From JAWRCU01 sp033542235 (GTDB taxonomy: Bacteria; Pseudomonadota; Alphaproteobacteria; Rhizobiales; Rhizobiaceae), in the NCBI RefSeq assembly GCF_033542235.1, contig NZ_JAWRCU010000005.1, positions 438,762 through 502,761 of the forward strand: a DNA stretch of 64,000 nt, given 5' to 3'. The position numbers were made by a program, and so were the translations under genes. Shown piece by piece: positions 9,184 through 18,693 of this stretch. Each line of letters starts with the position of its first letter. Position 1 is the first letter of the stretch. The notes under the pieces were generated by a model, which did not search any database, was not told the origin of the DNA, and saw only the letters and a list, made by a program, of their open reading frames with translations.

Positions 9184-10593
9184 ATGAATCTCCAGCTCTT
9201 GATAGCTGCATGTTCGGCGCTTCTCGTCTCGCTGGCTTGGCGCATGTCCACCAATCCCTATACGCCGCTACTCGTCGTAATACTGTTCGTCTGCATAGTC
9301 TCTGCTCTAAGCTGGCCGTCTGCGTTTCTGATGTTATTTGTTATATTTTCAGTATTCCGGATACACGAGGTCCTTCCCGTCCTGCAACCGATGCAAATCC
9401 CCCTGCTGTTGAGCGAACTGGGTCTGGCGTCGGTGCTCTGGCATATGTTCCTGTCTCGCCGCGTTAAACCATTTCTTTCCCACGAACTGATAGCGATGCT
9501 GACATTCTTTGCTATTGTATCGCTCGGCGTCTTCTTTGCAAAAACATATGATCTTGCCTACTCATACTGGAGCGAGAACTACATAAAGCTAATCATGATT
9601 ACCCTCGCATTGGCTTGGTCTATGCAAGAGCCTTCAGACTTTCGTTCGGCGACTTATTTCATCACGTTTTCGGGAACATTGATCGGGGCTATGACCATCT
9701 GGAATAGGGTGAGTGGAACCGGACTCGTCGAGCTTACCCGGTCTGCGCTGGCTGCAGAGTTCGGCTCGCCCCTCAGCGACCCCAACGTTCTGGCGCTGAC
9801 GCTGATCTTTTCACTCAGTTACGCTCTTTCTCTCTTGCTCTCGCCCACGCGCGCCGGTGACCGAACACTCGGCATTGCGGCAACCGCCGTAGCGACAGCG
9901 GCGGTCATCTGCACGCAAAGCCGTGGCGGCCTTCTCGCGTTTGTCGCCGTGATTGGCGTCGGCGTGGCGCGCATGTTGAAGTCGCGTGGCACGATCCTCG
10001 TCATCGTGCCTGCTGTGGTAGCCGGGCTCTATTTCGGCATGGACCTTTCTCAACGCGTCTCGGGGGGAGATGCGGATCTGACCGACGAGTCCGCAAATGG
10101 TCGGCTGTATGCCTGGCAGGCAGCCATTGGCATGGCGATCGATCGCCCTTTGACCGGAGTCGGGATGAACAATTTCGCGAATGAATTCTACACTTATACT
10201 CCCGTCTGGCTTGACCGGCCGATTACAGCGCACAGCATCTGGTTCCAGGTTCTTGGCGAGGTCGGCGTTCCAGGTCTTCTGGTTTTCATAACGATAATAG
10301 TGCTGGCATTCCGCTCCCTGATCAGGACCGACCGCCTTCTGTCGCAAAGGGCCGACGCCCGAGAGATGCAGGGCTTTACCAGCGCGACTTTGCTGGCCTT
10401 GGTTGGCTTGTGCGTGGGCGGATCATTCCTCAGCCAGGCATATGACTGGATCCTGTACGTCATCCTGGCGATGTCCGCGGCGCTTTCACGATGGGCGGCC
10501 ACCGAGGTTGTGCACGACGCCCACCAAACCCAATCCCGCTCAAGTCGGCCTGCCAACCAGCAACTTGCTCCGCCTTTCGTCAGGCTGCCTTAG
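9184..10593 (+). CDS. O-antigen ligase/polymerase family membrane protein (ExoQ/Wzy-like)
   Basis: A 469-residue polytopic protein with about ten to twelve hydrophobic segments. The O-antigen ligase (Wzy_C) signature region is present: RLYAWQAAIGMAIDRPLTGVG, then a periplasmic loop ending TAHSIWFQVLGEVGVPGLL. The family's catalytic His and Arg are expected in this loop. In an ExoY/ExoF-type cluster it most likely polymerises the lipid-linked repeat units in the periplasm. ATG at 9184 is 52 bases past the pseudo-kinase stop, and both are likely in one transcript. The stop shares 4 bases with the convergent flippase gene. Confidence 0.88.
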   Translation: MNLQLLIAACSALLVSLAWRMSTNPYTPLLVVILFVCIVSALSWPSAFLMLFVIFSVFRIHEVLPVLQPMQIPLLLSELGLASVLWHMFLSRRVKPFLSHELIAMLTFFAIVSLGVFFAKTYDLAYSYWSENYIKLIMITLALAWSMQEPSDFRSATYFITFSGTLIGAMTIWNRVSGTGLVELTRSALAAEFGSPLSDPNVLALTLIFSLSYALSLLLSPTRAGDRTLGIAATAVATAAVICTQSRGGLLAFVAVIGVGVARMLKSRGTILVIVPAVVAGLYFGMDLSQRVSGGDADLTDESANGRLYAWQAAIGMAIDRPLTGVGMNNFANEFYTYTPVWLDRPITAHSIWFQVLGEVGVPGLLVFITIIVLAFRSLIRTDRLLSQRADAREMQGFTSATLLALVGLCVGGSFLSQAYDWILYVILAMSAALSRWAATEVVHDAHQTQSRSSRPANQQLAPPFVRLP

Positions 10594-12080
10594 TTTTCGG
10601 AAGCGGGTGCCATCATCTGCGGTTCACCGCGCATGGCCGGATAAAGCAAAGCTGCGAACGCTGCCGCGTAGAAGATAGCTGCCAGGATCAGCGTGGTCCA
10701 ATCACGAGGCTGGAGCCAATGGTCGATCGCATAGCCGATCATCACTGCAGGAAGAGAGACAATCAGATTGGGCAGAACGACCTGGCTTGCGTATTCCCTA
10801 ACCGGCACATTCAGAAGTCTGAAGCCGTAGAACAGCGGCGCCACTCCTCTCCAGAGCGCTGCCGCAACAGCTGCTGCTACAGCAATTCCAGCGAGACCCC
10901 AAAATCCGACCAACAAGGCGCTCGCGGCGAGGATGGTCAGCCCTTCACCGGCCGAGAAGAGCGTGAGAGCCCTCTGCATTCTCATTCCCATGATCACCCA
11001 GAACGTCGTCCACTGGGACAGCGCGAAGAACTCTCCCGCCAGCAATATTGTCAGCTGCTCATAGGCGCCAGGAGCTCGCCCGCCCTGCCACAGGTGAATG
11101 AAGCTATCCCCCATGAGCAAAAGCCCGAAGGTAAGAAAGCAGCTCAATGCGGCGTTGTATCGGCCTCCCATCAGCAGAAGTCTTCGCTGGTCTACCTCGG
11201 CGTCCACCTGGAAGAGCTGAACCGATCGGGCCGCGACTGCCTCGGTAGCGGCAGAAACAAATGAGTTGCAGTTGGTGGAAAGCTGACGGGCGATGGAAAA
11301 GATCGCGACGCTCCCAGTCCCGAGCGTGTAGCCGATGATGATTGGGGGCAGTTGAAGCACCAGGGATCTGGTGCCGTTCATGACTGCGAATTCCAGCCCC
11401 GTGCGAATGATCTGAGCAGCGATCCGGATCTTGAACAGGCCTGGCCGCAGCGAGAGCCTTCGCTCGAGAACGAAACTAGTCACCATGTAGCCGACGGCGG
11501 CAAGACACCCGGTGAAGAGCGTGCACGCGGCAATGACCCAGATCGCGGATCCCGCGCCGACGAAAACGAACAGCATCGCCAGTCGAAGAAGCATGGACGG
11601 GATTTCGACCGAGTTCATCAGGTCGAAACGCTCATAGCCCCACAAGAAACAGGTGTATGGCGCAGCCACGAAATGGATCGCGCTGGCGAGCCCCATCAGC
11701 CATACGGCCCGAGCCACATCTGGTGCCTTCTCGGGCGGCATTTGAAAGAAGGCATTGAAGGCCCATGGCATGAACCAGCTGACCAATACTATTGCGAGGC
11801 AGCAGGCACCGAGCACCGCGACCGCAGTGGTGAGAATCCGGCTGATTTCGGCCACGTTGTCGTTTGCACGTTGCGCGGCGATCAGTCGCCCCACCGCTAC
11901 CGTCATCCCGAGGTCCAGCAGCCAAAGCAGGGATGTCGTAGAGACGACGAGCGCCCATGTGCCGAATTCGTTCACACCGAGCTGGCGCAGGAGATAGGCG
12001 GCCGTCACCAAGCCGCTGAGGGCGTTTACGACAGCGCCCGCAGAGTTCGCTACAACGTTGGCCGTCAAGGATCGCGGCAA
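10590..12080 (-). CDS. Polysaccharide flippase, Wzx/MATE-like
   Basis: A 496-residue membrane protein with about twelve to fourteen helices of the polysaccharide transporter (MOP) family. It flips the lipid-linked repeat unit across the inner membrane. The start VVANSAGAVVNALSGLVTAA is typical, as are YLLRQLGVNEFGTWALV and repeated Gly/Ala-rich helices. It is the only Wzx candidate in the window. It is transcribed opposite to the polymerase gene and ends inside that gene's stop codon, and it is divergent from the DUF4091 gene. Confidence 0.9.
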   Translation of the reverse strand: MPRSLTANVVANSAGAVVNALSGLVTAAYLLRQLGVNEFGTWALVVSTTSLLWLLDLGMTVAVGRLIAAQRANDNVAEISRILTTAVAVLGACCLAIVLVSWFMPWAFNAFFQMPPEKAPDVARAVWLMGLASAIHFVAAPYTCFLWGYERFDLMNSVEIPSMLLRLAMLFVFVGAGSAIWVIAACTLFTGCLAAVGYMVTSFVLERRLSLRPGLFKIRIAAQIIRTGLEFAVMNGTRSLVLQLPPIIIGYTLGTGSVAIFSIARQLSTNCNSFVSAATEAVAARSVQLFQVDAEVDQRRLLLMGGRYNAALSCFLTFGLLLMGDSFIHLWQGGRAPGAYEQLTILLAGEFFALSQWTTFWVIMGMRMQRALTLFSAGEGLTILAASALLVGFWGLAGIAVAAAVAAALWRGVAPLFYGFRLLNVPVREYASQVVLPNLIVSLPAVMIGYAIDHWLQPRDWTTLILAAIFYAAAFAALLYPAMRGEPQMMAPASEN

Positions 12081-12243
12081 ATCCCGCCTCCCAGGCGCTC
12101 ACGTCGACGGCCTCGATTTTGCCGCGAGTGCGCTGCAGCCTATAAGGATCAATCTTCCCAGAGGTTCCGGCTCTGGAAAAGACTGATCGTGCGAGGCTGG
12201 CAAGTTTCGCGTAGATTCCTCTACGTGCGTCGATAGCCCTGTG

Positions 12244-14265
12244 ATGAACGCACTTTTTCGTGTTCTCCTTCCCGCATCCTTCACCGGTGTCCGTATCAGT
12301 TGTTGGCTGACGATCGGTGTCTTTCTCTTAGCTCTACAACCTTCCTTTGCCGCATCCGACGCAATCACCTCTGTCTGGGCCAATGACGGCGGAGACAAAG
12401 TCACGAGAGACGAGTTGCGCGCGCACGGGAATGCCGCCTCGGTGCGCAATTCCGTATGGGATGGTGAGAGCATCCGGCTATTCGCGGCGGCCAATGAGGT
12501 CGTCTCGTTCAATCTGGTCATTGAGGCCGCCGATCAGACAGCCCACGCCGTGGGCGTGTCGCTTACCGACCTGTCGAACGGCTCAGGGGTGCGACTACGG
12601 CACGCCAAGCGTCCGAAGGAGAGACTTTTCGATTGGACATCGACCGAGATCGAGCTCTTCTTCGTCCGCTATCTGCAGATCCGCGGATTAAGCCAGCTCT
12701 CCTACGGAACGTATGACGAGCGGCACGTGCCCCAGCGGCTGCGGCTCCCATCCGACCTGGTCGGAAGTGGAGAATGGAAAGATCGCCCGGGGGCCGACAA
12801 GTTTTTCCCCGACATTGCAGTTCCCCTGGAGCTGGTGGGCGACTTCGATATTCCGGCGCGCTCGAACCAGAGCGTGTGGGCAGACATCTACGTGCCGCGC
12901 GACGCCTCTCCCGGCAGCTATGCAGGAAAGCTCACCGTCACCGAAGAAGGGAATGTCAGATTTGTCGTTCCGGTGGAACTGACGGTTCTCGATTTCGCCT
13001 TGCCCGACCAAACGACTTCGGGAACGATGGTGGCTACCAGTTACGAGGAGATTGCGCGCCGCTATACGGGCAACGCCTATCCTAACCCCGGAACACCTCA
13101 GGACAGGCTCGCGCGTCTTGTGGCGGACCGCCAGTTCATGCTGGCGAGACGACACCGCATATCGCTTGTGGACGACAACTCCGGTGCGACGGCTTGGCCG
13201 CAAGATCGTCCCCGGCCCGAATGGATTGCGCGGCTGACCGGGAAACTGTTTTCGCGCGCCAACGGCTATGCAGGCCCGGGAGAGGGGCTGGGGTCCGACC
13301 TCTTCGTTGTCGGTCTCTACGGATCCTGGCAGTCGCTTTGGGGCGGATCCGACCAGCAAACGCTGCGCATGCACACGAGCTCCTGGGAGAGCTGGTTCCA
13401 TGCCAACTTCCCTGCCGTCGAGCGGCTTCTTTACCTGGCGGACGAATCCCCTAATTTTTCGCAGACGGAGCAGTGGGCGAACTGGATCAAGCAAGGGTTG
13501 GATGCCCGTCCGCCCCTCGCAACCCTTGCAACTGCCAACCTCGTCGAGAGTCTGGATAAAATGCCATCGGTATCGGTCCTGGCCAGTTGGATCGGAGTGG
13601 GCGATACATCCATCTGGGACGCCGCTGTTGAAAAGCTCAGACAAACCGGCAGGCGGCTATTCTTCTACAATGGCATGCGACCTGCTTCGGGTTCGTTTGC
13701 TGTCGAGGACGACGGTGTAGCGCTGCGCGAGCTGCCCTGGGGACAGTTCAAGAAAGGCGTGGATCGCTGGTTCTTCTGGAACGCCACTTACTACGCGAAC
13801 TATCAGGGTAGCCGAGGCGATACCGACGTCTTCGAGAACGCACAGACCTTCGGCGGCGAACCCAAATTCGACCGAGTCACCGGCATGACCGGCTGGAACA
13901 CCTCCAACGGAGATGGTGTGCTGTTCTACCCCGGAACCGACGCGATTTTTCCCGGCCAATCATATGGTCTTGCAGGTCCTATAGCCAGCCTTCGCCTGAA
14001 ATACTGGCGGCGCGGGATCCAGGACGTCGAATATCTAGCCTTGGCAGACCGAGTGGATCGCAAGGCAACCTCCGCCATCGTGGAACGTATGGTTCCGAGG
14101 GTTCTGTGGGAAACCGGCGTAGGGTCTTCGTCTGATCCGACCTGGGTTCGCGCGCCAATCAGCTGGAGCGTAAACCCGGACGACTGGGAAGCCGCCCGCA
14201 AGGAGCTCGCTCGCATCATAGCGGGCAGGAATCCCGCTGGCGCGGAGGAAGGCTCTACTCGATGA
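12244..14265 (+). CDS. Secreted DUF4091 glycoside-hydrolase-like protein
   Basis: A 673-residue exported protein. An N-terminal hydrophobic signal (CWLTIGVFLLALQPSFAAS) is followed by a beta-rich domain (~residues 35-250, with FDIPARSNQSVWADIYVP). A TIM-barrel-like region then ends in the DUF4091 signature around GPIASLRLKYWRRGIQDVEY near residue 580. DUF4091 proteins are related to glycoside hydrolase family 123, but the substrate is unknown. Acidic candidates include LLYLADESPNFS near residue 400. A GTG lies directly before the ATG. It overlaps the chain-length gene by ATGA, so the two are probably translationally coupled and the enzyme may trim or release the polymer. Confidence 0.82.
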   Translation: MNALFRVLLPASFTGVRISCWLTIGVFLLALQPSFAASDAITSVWANDGGDKVTRDELRAHGNAASVRNSVWDGESIRLFAAANEVVSFNLVIEAADQTAHAVGVSLTDLSNGSGVRLRHAKRPKERLFDWTSTEIELFFVRYLQIRGLSQLSYGTYDERHVPQRLRLPSDLVGSGEWKDRPGADKFFPDIAVPLELVGDFDIPARSNQSVWADIYVPRDASPGSYAGKLTVTEEGNVRFVVPVELTVLDFALPDQTTSGTMVATSYEEIARRYTGNAYPNPGTPQDRLARLVADRQFMLARRHRISLVDDNSGATAWPQDRPRPEWIARLTGKLFSRANGYAGPGEGLGSDLFVVGLYGSWQSLWGGSDQQTLRMHTSSWESWFHANFPAVERLLYLADESPNFSQTEQWANWIKQGLDARPPLATLATANLVESLDKMPSVSVLASWIGVGDTSIWDAAVEKLRQTGRRLFFYNGMRPASGSFAVEDDGVALRELPWGQFKKGVDRWFFWNATYYANYQGSRGDTDVFENAQTFGGEPKFDRVTGMTGWNTSNGDGVLFYPGTDAIFPGQSYGLAGPIASLRLKYWRRGIQDVEYLALADRVDRKATSAIVERMVPRVLWETGVGSSSDPTWVRAPISWSVNPDDWEAARKELARIIAGRNPAGAEEGSTR

Positions 14266-15290
14266 CCAGATCACCTGCACAAGTAACCGGGCTGCTGCTT
14301 CAAGCCAGCTGGCGCCGCCGATGGCTTCTCCTCGTGCCCCTGCTCATCATGACGCCGGTCGGGATCGCGGCGAGCAAATACATGCCGCTGAACTACGTGT
14401 CGCGATCGCTCCTGATGCTCCAGGAGTCAGGCGACATATCTCCACTGACACGGGAACCGATAAATGCGCAGTTCGTGTCGAACTCGGAACGCTTGGAGGC
14501 CCTGCGCGCGCTTTTGCTCAGCGATGCGGTGCTGACGGGGGTGGTGCAAGACCTGAACATCACCGAACCGAAGGCGAGAGCCGAAAAGCTCCAGCAGCTG
14601 AGAGAGACTGTGAGGCTGGAGGGTGACGGAGGCGCGTTCGTTGAAATCTTCCACTCTGGACCGAATCCAGTGGGTTTGGGCCAAGAGCTGAGGACTGTGA
14701 TTCTCCGCTTTCTCGACGCACTGGTACCAGATCAGAGTCGACCGGACGCCGTCACTCTGCTCGCGGAGAAACACCAGCGCGACCTGGCCTCCCAGGAATT
14801 GTTGAAAACACAGCTGGAGGCGAAATTGGCCAGCTCCACTTCCGCCGGCACCGAGACCGACATAGCCAAGCTTGCGGGGAACGGTGGCCAGTTTGAGGCG
14901 GCTCGTGCCCAGCAACAAAAGACGATTGCCGATCGCGATCAGGTGCAGCGCGAGCTTGCCGCTCTTGAGAGCAAGATCCAGGCGACCCGAGCGCAGCTCG
15001 AAGTGACGCAGCAAAGGCTGAGGTCCGTGCGCCTTGCTTCGGCACAGGGAGTACTGAGGGCGCCGGAGCTCATCCGTATGATAGACCCACCGCGCGATCC
15101 GGAATTTCCTACCCGTTCGGCAAGGATCTATCTGCTGGCCTCGCTTGCCGCCGGAGCGCTGCTCGGTATCGCGCTGGCCAGCATAAGCGAGTTTCTGGAT
15201 ACCAGCCTTCGAACGCCCGAAGAATTCGCCGATGCCGTTGGCGCCCCAGTCATCGCCAGAATCGGTCGTGCCGGGGCTGCTCTTTCTTGA
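14262..15290 (+). CDS. Polysaccharide co-polymerase (Wzz/ExoP membrane part), no kinase domain
   Basis: A 342-residue chain-length regulator. The first membrane helix is RWLLLVPLLIMTPVGIAA. A periplasmic domain follows with a strong coiled coil (~residues 150-265) and the proline-rich motif IDPPRDPEFPTRS just before the second helix, LLASLAAGALLGIALASI. A short cytoplasmic tail ends at LDTSLRTPEEFADAVGAPVIARI. In full-length Wzc/ExoP this last segment leads straight into the kinase domain, so the protein looks cut exactly at the domain border. It starts inside the DUF4091 stop (ATGA) with GGAAGG upstream. The missing domain may be supplied by the degenerate protein at 8460. Confidence 0.88.
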   Translation: MTRSPAQVTGLLLQASWRRRWLLLVPLLIMTPVGIAASKYMPLNYVSRSLLMLQESGDISPLTREPINAQFVSNSERLEALRALLLSDAVLTGVVQDLNITEPKARAEKLQQLRETVRLEGDGGAFVEIFHSGPNPVGLGQELRTVILRFLDALVPDQSRPDAVTLLAEKHQRDLASQELLKTQLEAKLASSTSAGTETDIAKLAGNGGQFEAARAQQQKTIADRDQVQRELAALESKIQATRAQLEVTQQRLRSVRLASAQGVLRAPELIRMIDPPRDPEFPTRSARIYLLASLAAGALLGIALASISEFLDTSLRTPEEFADAVGAPVIARIGRAGAALS

Positions 15291-15294
15291 GCGC

Positions 15295-16269
15295 TCAGCT
15301 TTTCAGGCGATGAGCCGCATCAGTCCGAGCCCGCATCACCTGACGCCAGATTGCTCCCAGAAGGGACCCCGCCGGCGTCGCGCAGATCAGCGAAGCCAAC
15401 TCGTACGGCAACAACCGATCGGACGATCGCGCATAACTTCGTCTCAGCCGGGCGGCGGCGCGCCATTCACCCCAATAGCCCAGCACGCAGGCGGTCTTGA
15501 ACGCTCTGATAGCAAGTACCTGGTTCAGCAATTCCGCGAGATGAGGCGGGCAAATTTGCTTGATCTCATCGGAATTATCGAGGAAGGGCTCGATCTGCCG
15601 AGCGCCGCTGAGGTTGCCACTCAAGGCTGATGCATTTCGGTAGACCAGGGTGCGAGGCGCGAGATCAATGGCGACCTGCTCGTTGAGAAGCACCTTCAAC
15701 CACAGAAACGCATCTTCGCCATATCGGCATCGCCCGCGATCATAGAATCCTCCGAATCGCTTGATGGTCTCGGTTCGAACGATGGTTGTGCAGGGCGTCA
15801 TATATGCAAGAAGCGCGACCACAAATGGGGGATCACTCCGGGGGAGGAGCCGAACGACGCCGTTGTAAAGTCCCCGCGATCGCCATAGCGGTTCGGTCGA
15901 CTTGCCGGGAGGTATGTCGATGTATCCAGAGGTGACGCTCGCCGCCTGAGGAAACGTGTCCAACAGCTGTAATCCTGACGTCAGGAAATCGGCAAGCCAC
16001 GCATCGTCGGCGTCCAGGAATGCGACGTAAGCTCCCCTCGCCTCGCGAAGTCCTCGATTGCGCGCGGCACCCGGACCCGAGTTTGGCTGAGTGACGATGC
16101 GAAGGCGACTATCCTTGTAGGACCGCGCAACAGAGGCTCCGTCATCCGTCGACCCATCATCGATCACGATGACCTCGAAGTCCTGGAATTCTTGCGACAA
16201 GACAGAGTCCAGCGCGCGCCCGACGTAAGCGCTCTTGTTGTACAACGGGATGACCACGGATACCTTCAT
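15295..16269 (-). CDS. Glycosyltransferase family 2
   Basis: A 324-residue soluble GT-A enzyme. The N-terminal SVVIPLYNKSAYVGRALDSV, the VIDDGSTDDG loop, NSGPGAARNRGL and the FLDADDAW metal motif (~residue 84) are all canonical. It should transfer a sugar to a growing lipid-linked oligosaccharide in the cytoplasm. It is convergent with the chain-length gene, 4 bases from its stop, and lies downstream of the epimerase in the same direction. The specific sugar cannot be told from sequence. Confidence 0.9.
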   Translation of the reverse strand: MKVSVVIPLYNKSAYVGRALDSVLSQEFQDFEVIVIDDGSTDDGASVARSYKDSRLRIVTQPNSGPGAARNRGLREARGAYVAFLDADDAWLADFLTSGLQLLDTFPQAASVTSGYIDIPPGKSTEPLWRSRGLYNGVVRLLPRSDPPFVVALLAYMTPCTTIVRTETIKRFGGFYDRGRCRYGEDAFLWLKVLLNEQVAIDLAPRTLVYRNASALSGNLSGARQIEPFLDNSDEIKQICPPHLAELLNQVLAIRAFKTACVLGYWGEWRAAARLRRSYARSSDRLLPYELASLICATPAGSLLGAIWRQVMRARTDAAHRLKS

Positions 16270-16292
16270 CGCCGGTCCGCTATGTCGTTCAT

Positions 16293-17306
16293 TCAGCAGT
16301 CATAGAATTGGCGGTACCAGGATACGAAGGCGGGAACGCCAGTCGAGATTGGCGTGTCCGGCCTGTAGCCAGTAAGCGCCAACAACAGATCCGCGCTTGC
16401 CTCGGTCCGCGCGATATCGCCAGGCGGCAAGGGCTTGAATAGCTTCTCTGCGTTTCGGCCGGTGGCCCGTTCGATTTCCGCGATGAATTCCAGCAGACTG
16501 ACGGGATGCCCGCCTCCGATATTCACCAAACGAAACGGAGCAACCGGACTCAGTGTGTCGCCTGGCACGCTGTTCTCGGCAGATGTCGGGTCGCGTATCG
16601 GAATGCAGCCGATTAATCGGCTGATGGCCTCCACGAGGTCATCGATGAAGGTGAAATCGCGCTGGCTGGCTCCGTCGTTGAAGACCTCGATAGGCTCATT
16701 TCGAAGAATGTGCCAGACGAACAGGAACAACGCCATATCCGGGCGGCCCCAGGGACCGTATACGGTGAAGAAGCGAAACGCCGTAGTGGGCACGCCGAAA
16801 AGATGCGAATAGGAATGGGCCATGTGCTCGGTCGCGAGTTTGCTGGCCGCGTATAGCGTCAGCGGAAGAACGGCGGGATCGGTCTCGCGGAACGGAACGC
16901 GCGTGTTGCCCCCGTAAGCCGAGCTCGTAGACGCGAGCAGGAGGTGCCGCACCGGTTTCTTCCGACATGCCTCCAGCACATTGAACGTACCTATCAGGTT
17001 CGCATCGACATAGGCGCGCGGATTTTCAAGGCTGTAGCGAACACCCGCTTGAGCCGCGAGGTGGACCACGATTTCCGGCTGAAGGTCCGAATGAAGGTCG
17101 GCATACCGCGATCCCTCCTCCAGCATGAACTCGAATGCCTGGTAGCGGTCATACGAACGAAGGATTTCCTGCCTCCGGCGCTTCAGCTCCGGATCGTAGT
17201 AGGACGTCATTCCATCGACGCCGATCACGTCATTGCCCTCTTCCAGCAGCCTTCGTGCAGTGTGAAAGCCGATGAATCCTGCGGCGCCGGTGACGAGAGC
17301 TCGCAT
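16293..17306 (-). CDS. NAD-dependent epimerase, UDP-glucuronate 4-epimerase type
   Basis: A 337-residue short-chain dehydrogenase/epimerase. The NAD motif TGAAGFIGFHTARRLLEEG opens the protein. STSSAYG with the later YAASK supplies the catalytic Ser/Tyr/Lys triad, and FRFFTVYGPWGRPDMAL is characteristic of UDP-glucuronate 4-epimerases (LspL/Cap1J group). It would make UDP-galacturonate from UDP-glucuronate in the cytoplasm. The start at 17306 has GGAGGA just upstream; a longer frame to 17372 would overlap the dehydrogenase gene. It follows the nucleotide-sugar dehydrogenase by 46 bases, so the two steps are likely co-expressed. Confidence 0.88.
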   Translation of the reverse strand: MRALVTGAAGFIGFHTARRLLEEGNDVIGVDGMTSYYDPELKRRRQEILRSYDRYQAFEFMLEEGSRYADLHSDLQPEIVVHLAAQAGVRYSLENPRAYVDANLIGTFNVLEACRKKPVRHLLLASTSSAYGGNTRVPFRETDPAVLPLTLYAASKLATEHMAHSYSHLFGVPTTAFRFFTVYGPWGRPDMALFLFVWHILRNEPIEVFNDGASQRDFTFIDDLVEAISRLIGCIPIRDPTSAENSVPGDTLSPVAPFRLVNIGGGHPVSLLEFIAEIERATGRNAEKLFKPLPPGDIARTEASADLLLALTGYRPDTPISTGVPAFVSWYRQFYDC

Positions 17307-17352
17307 TTGTTCCTCCGTCCGCCCCCAGCCCAAGCCTGCCGCCGCCCGGTCC

Positions 17353-18648
17353 TCACATTCGCCAATGGACAATGCCGTCCTGAGCTTGCCGTTCGAGCCG
17401 GCTCTTCACATCCATTACAATCCCGCGCCCGTTCTTCAGGATACGCCGGATCAATGGCCAGCCGGCCTGCAGGTATGTTTCGTGGGGAACGGCGACGATC
17501 ACCAGACTTGCAGGAGAGAGGTCCTCGAGCCGCTTCAGCTCCAGACCGTATTCGCGTGATACCAGTTCGGGTCGCGCCAGCGGATCGCTCACTTCGACGC
17601 TGACGCCAAAACGCTCGAGCTCCCTTACGAGATCGATGACGCGTGAATTCCGAACGTCCGGCACGTTCTCCTTGAAAGTCACTCCGAGGACGGCAGCTTT
17701 TCGTTCACCCGATCCATGCGCCAGCAAGAGCCGCACGCTCTCCCGAGCGATGCGCTGCCCCACTGCGTCATTGACGCGCCGACCGGCCAGTATCACTTGC
17801 GGGTGGTATCCTTCCAACTCGGCCCGGTGCGTCAGGTAATACGGATCGACCCCGATGCAGTGACCTCCGACCAAACCCGGCGTGAAAGGCAGGAAGTTCC
17901 ATTTTGTGCGAGCGGCGGCGAGTACGTCCGAGGTATCGATTCCCAGCAAATGAAAGATTTCGGCGAGCTCGTTCATGAACGCGATGTTCAGATCGCGCTG
18001 CGAGTTCTCGATTACCTTCGCGGCCTCCGCCACTTTGATCGACGGGGCCCGATGAATGCCGGCTCGCACCACCGAGCCATAGATGGCGGCAATCAGTTCC
18101 GCTGTGGCGGGGCTATCTCCGGAGACGACCTTTCTGATGTTCTCGAACCGGTGCTCGGTGTCGCCCGGGTTGATGCGCTCGGGCGAATAACCGAGACCGA
18201 AATCCACTCCCACCTTGAGCCCTGAGAGGTGTTCCAGAACGGGAGCGCAATCCTCCTCGGTAGCGCCGGGGTAAACCGTCGACTCGTAAACCACGCAGTC
18301 CCCCTTCTTGAGGGCTCGCCCGACGGTTTCCGTGGCCCGCAGAAGCGCGGAAATGTCTGGTCGTCGCGCCTGGTCGATAGGTGTCGGCACCGTAACAATG
18401 AAGAAGTCGGCGTTGGCGAGTTCTGCGGCATCATCCGTGAAATGGAGAATGGGATTGACCAGGTCTGCAGGCTGGGCTTCACGGGTGTGGTCTATCCCCC
18501 TGCGAAGCTCCGCGACGCGAACGGGATCGATGTCAAAACCTGTGACAGCATATCCTGCGCGCGCAAAGGAAGCCGCCACCGGAAGCCCGACATAGCCCAG
18601 TCCGATTATCGCGAGCTTGCGGTCGCGCGCGCCCGGTTGGCCTTCCAT
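17353..18648 (-). CDS. Nucleotide-sugar dehydrogenase (TviB/WbpO type)
   Basis: A 431-residue UDP-sugar 6-dehydrogenase that uses NAD to oxidise the C6 hydroxyl to a carboxylate. The N-terminal Rossmann motif is IGLGYVGLPVAASFA. The central helix is NSQRDLNIAFMNELAEI, the catalytic Cys lies in GLVGGHCIGVDPYYL, and the C-terminal domain has LGVTFKENVPDVRNS. This pattern is that of the UDP-HexNAc dehydrogenases (TviB, WbpO) rather than the UDP-glucose enzyme. ATG 18648 has GGAGGA upstream. Product: probably UDP-N-acetyl-galactosaminuronate or -glucosaminuronate, by family resemblance. Confidence 0.9.
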   Translation of the reverse strand: MEGQPGARDRKLAIIGLGYVGLPVAASFARAGYAVTGFDIDPVRVAELRRGIDHTREAQPADLVNPILHFTDDAAELANADFFIVTVPTPIDQARRPDISALLRATETVGRALKKGDCVVYESTVYPGATEEDCAPVLEHLSGLKVGVDFGLGYSPERINPGDTEHRFENIRKVVSGDSPATAELIAAIYGSVVRAGIHRAPSIKVAEAAKVIENSQRDLNIAFMNELAEIFHLLGIDTSDVLAAARTKWNFLPFTPGLVGGHCIGVDPYYLTHRAELEGYHPQVILAGRRVNDAVGQRIARESVRLLLAHGSGERKAAVLGVTFKENVPDVRNSRVIDLVRELERFGVSVEVSDPLARPELVSREYGLELKRLEDLSPASLVIVAVPHETYLQAGWPLIRRILKNGRGIVMDVKSRLERQAQDGIVHWRM

Positions 18649-18693
18649 CGGATACTCCTCCCAGTCGATTTGGACTCCGCGGGAAGCATGTGG

